Positions 63,827 through 64,000 of a stretch of DNA of 64,000 nt are shown here, piece after piece. The notes beneath the pieces were generated by a model. The model saw nothing but the letters and a program-made list of their open reading frames with translations. It was not told the DNA's origin and searched no databases. The position numbers and the translations under genes were made by a program. Source of the stretch: Prolixibacteraceae bacterium (GTDB taxonomy: Bacteria > Bacteroidota > Bacteroidia > Bacteroidales > Prolixibacteraceae); contig JAIOZY010000008.1 in the NCBI GenBank assembly GCA_021740385.1, positions 1 through 64,000 on the forward strand, written 5' to 3'. Position 1 is the stretch's first letter; each line of letters starts with the position of its first letter.

Positions 63827-64000
63827 ATGAAAAAAATTGTCTGGATACTTCTGTTAATACTGGTAATACTCGCAGGGGTAATGATCGCTGTCCCTTTTGT
63901 TTTTAAAGACAAAATTAAAGCAGTAGTTGTACAAAAGGTAAACGAATCGGTTAATGCAAAAGTTACCTACGAACGTTTTACCGTGTCGTTGCTTAAATCG
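63827..64000 (+). CDS. AsmA-like protein, N-terminal part only
   Basis: The first 58 codons, cut by the window edge. An inner-membrane anchor (VWILLLILVILAGVMIAV) is followed by PFVFKDKIKAVVVQKVNESV and VTYERFTVSLLKS (quoted in parts), typical of the N-terminus of AsmA/TamB-type proteins, which help lipid transfer to the outer membrane. The full length is not known. Confidence 0.65.
   Translation, partial: MKKIVWILLLILVILAGVMIAVPFVFKDKIKAVVVQKVNESVNAKVTYERFTVSLLKS

Overview
The window looks like a chromosomal segment of a Bacteroidota bacterium, most likely an anaerobic or facultative member of the Bacteroidales/Marinilabiliales side. The signs are promoters of the Bacteroidota type (TTTG about 19 bases upstream of TAnnTTTG, clearest before the HU gene and the ECF sigma gene), absence of purine-rich ribosome binding sites, a NigD-like lipoprotein, a coaX-TPR-lptC-CNNM-ppiD envelope gene run, a long-type PPi-dependent phosphofructokinase, and a type of SerA with lysine in place of the catalytic histidine. 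There is no CRISPR array, prophage, insertion sequence or rRNA operon. One tRNA gene (Ser, anticodon TGA) is present.

Layout. 0.6-10.1 kb: threonine biosynthesis (thrA, a phosphoglycerate-mutase-like gene that may supply homoserine kinase, thrC), interrupted by a lipoprotein form of acetolactate decarboxylase and by a large propeller-type sensor kinase on the other strand. 10.2-20.9 kb: a minus-strand envelope and cofactor block (NigD-like lipoprotein, PpiD-type foldase, CNNM/CBS membrane protein, LptC, TPR protein, CoaX, NadC, DUF5686 outer-membrane protein). 21.1-28.9 kb: an exported Gfo/Idh/MocA oxidoreductase, Ndk, a DHH phosphoesterase, a YciB-like/NUDIX fusion, an RsmI-like methylase, a metallo-beta-lactamase-fold hydrolase, an MFS carrier and a flavodoxin. 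29.4-37.7 kb: tRNA-Ser, HU, a TrmH-type methyltransferase, a LytTR regulator, a HEAT-like protein, a MATE pump, UvrA, and an ECF sigma factor divergent from uvrA.

37.9-45 kb: PPi-phosphofructokinase, then a visibly decaying stretch: a secreted glycosidase-like gene flanked by two gene remnants, a methyltransferase, and a porin gene broken by an in-frame stop. 44.9-48.4 kb: a glycyl radical enzyme of the trans-4-hydroxyproline dehydratase type with its radical-SAM activase. 48.7-54.4 kb: a two-subunit M16 peptidase, a toxin-antitoxin pair whose toxin is frameshifted twice, and pyruvate phosphate dikinase. 54.8-64 kb: ClpB, an Hpt protein, GcvT, serC-serA-DUF1015, a DUF454 protein, and the start of an AsmA-like gene cut by the window edge.

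Metabolically the pieces fit a PPi-economising glycolysis (PFP plus PPDK), serine and threonine synthesis, and anaerobic amino-acid use. I found no clearly new multi-gene system. The observations I rate highest are the degenerate toxin beside an intact antitoxin, the DUF1015 protein with a ParB/serine-kinase-like motif in the serine operon, the apgM-like gene in the place of thrB, the lipoprotein acetolactate decarboxylase, the YciB-NUDIX fusion and the porin with an in-frame TAA.
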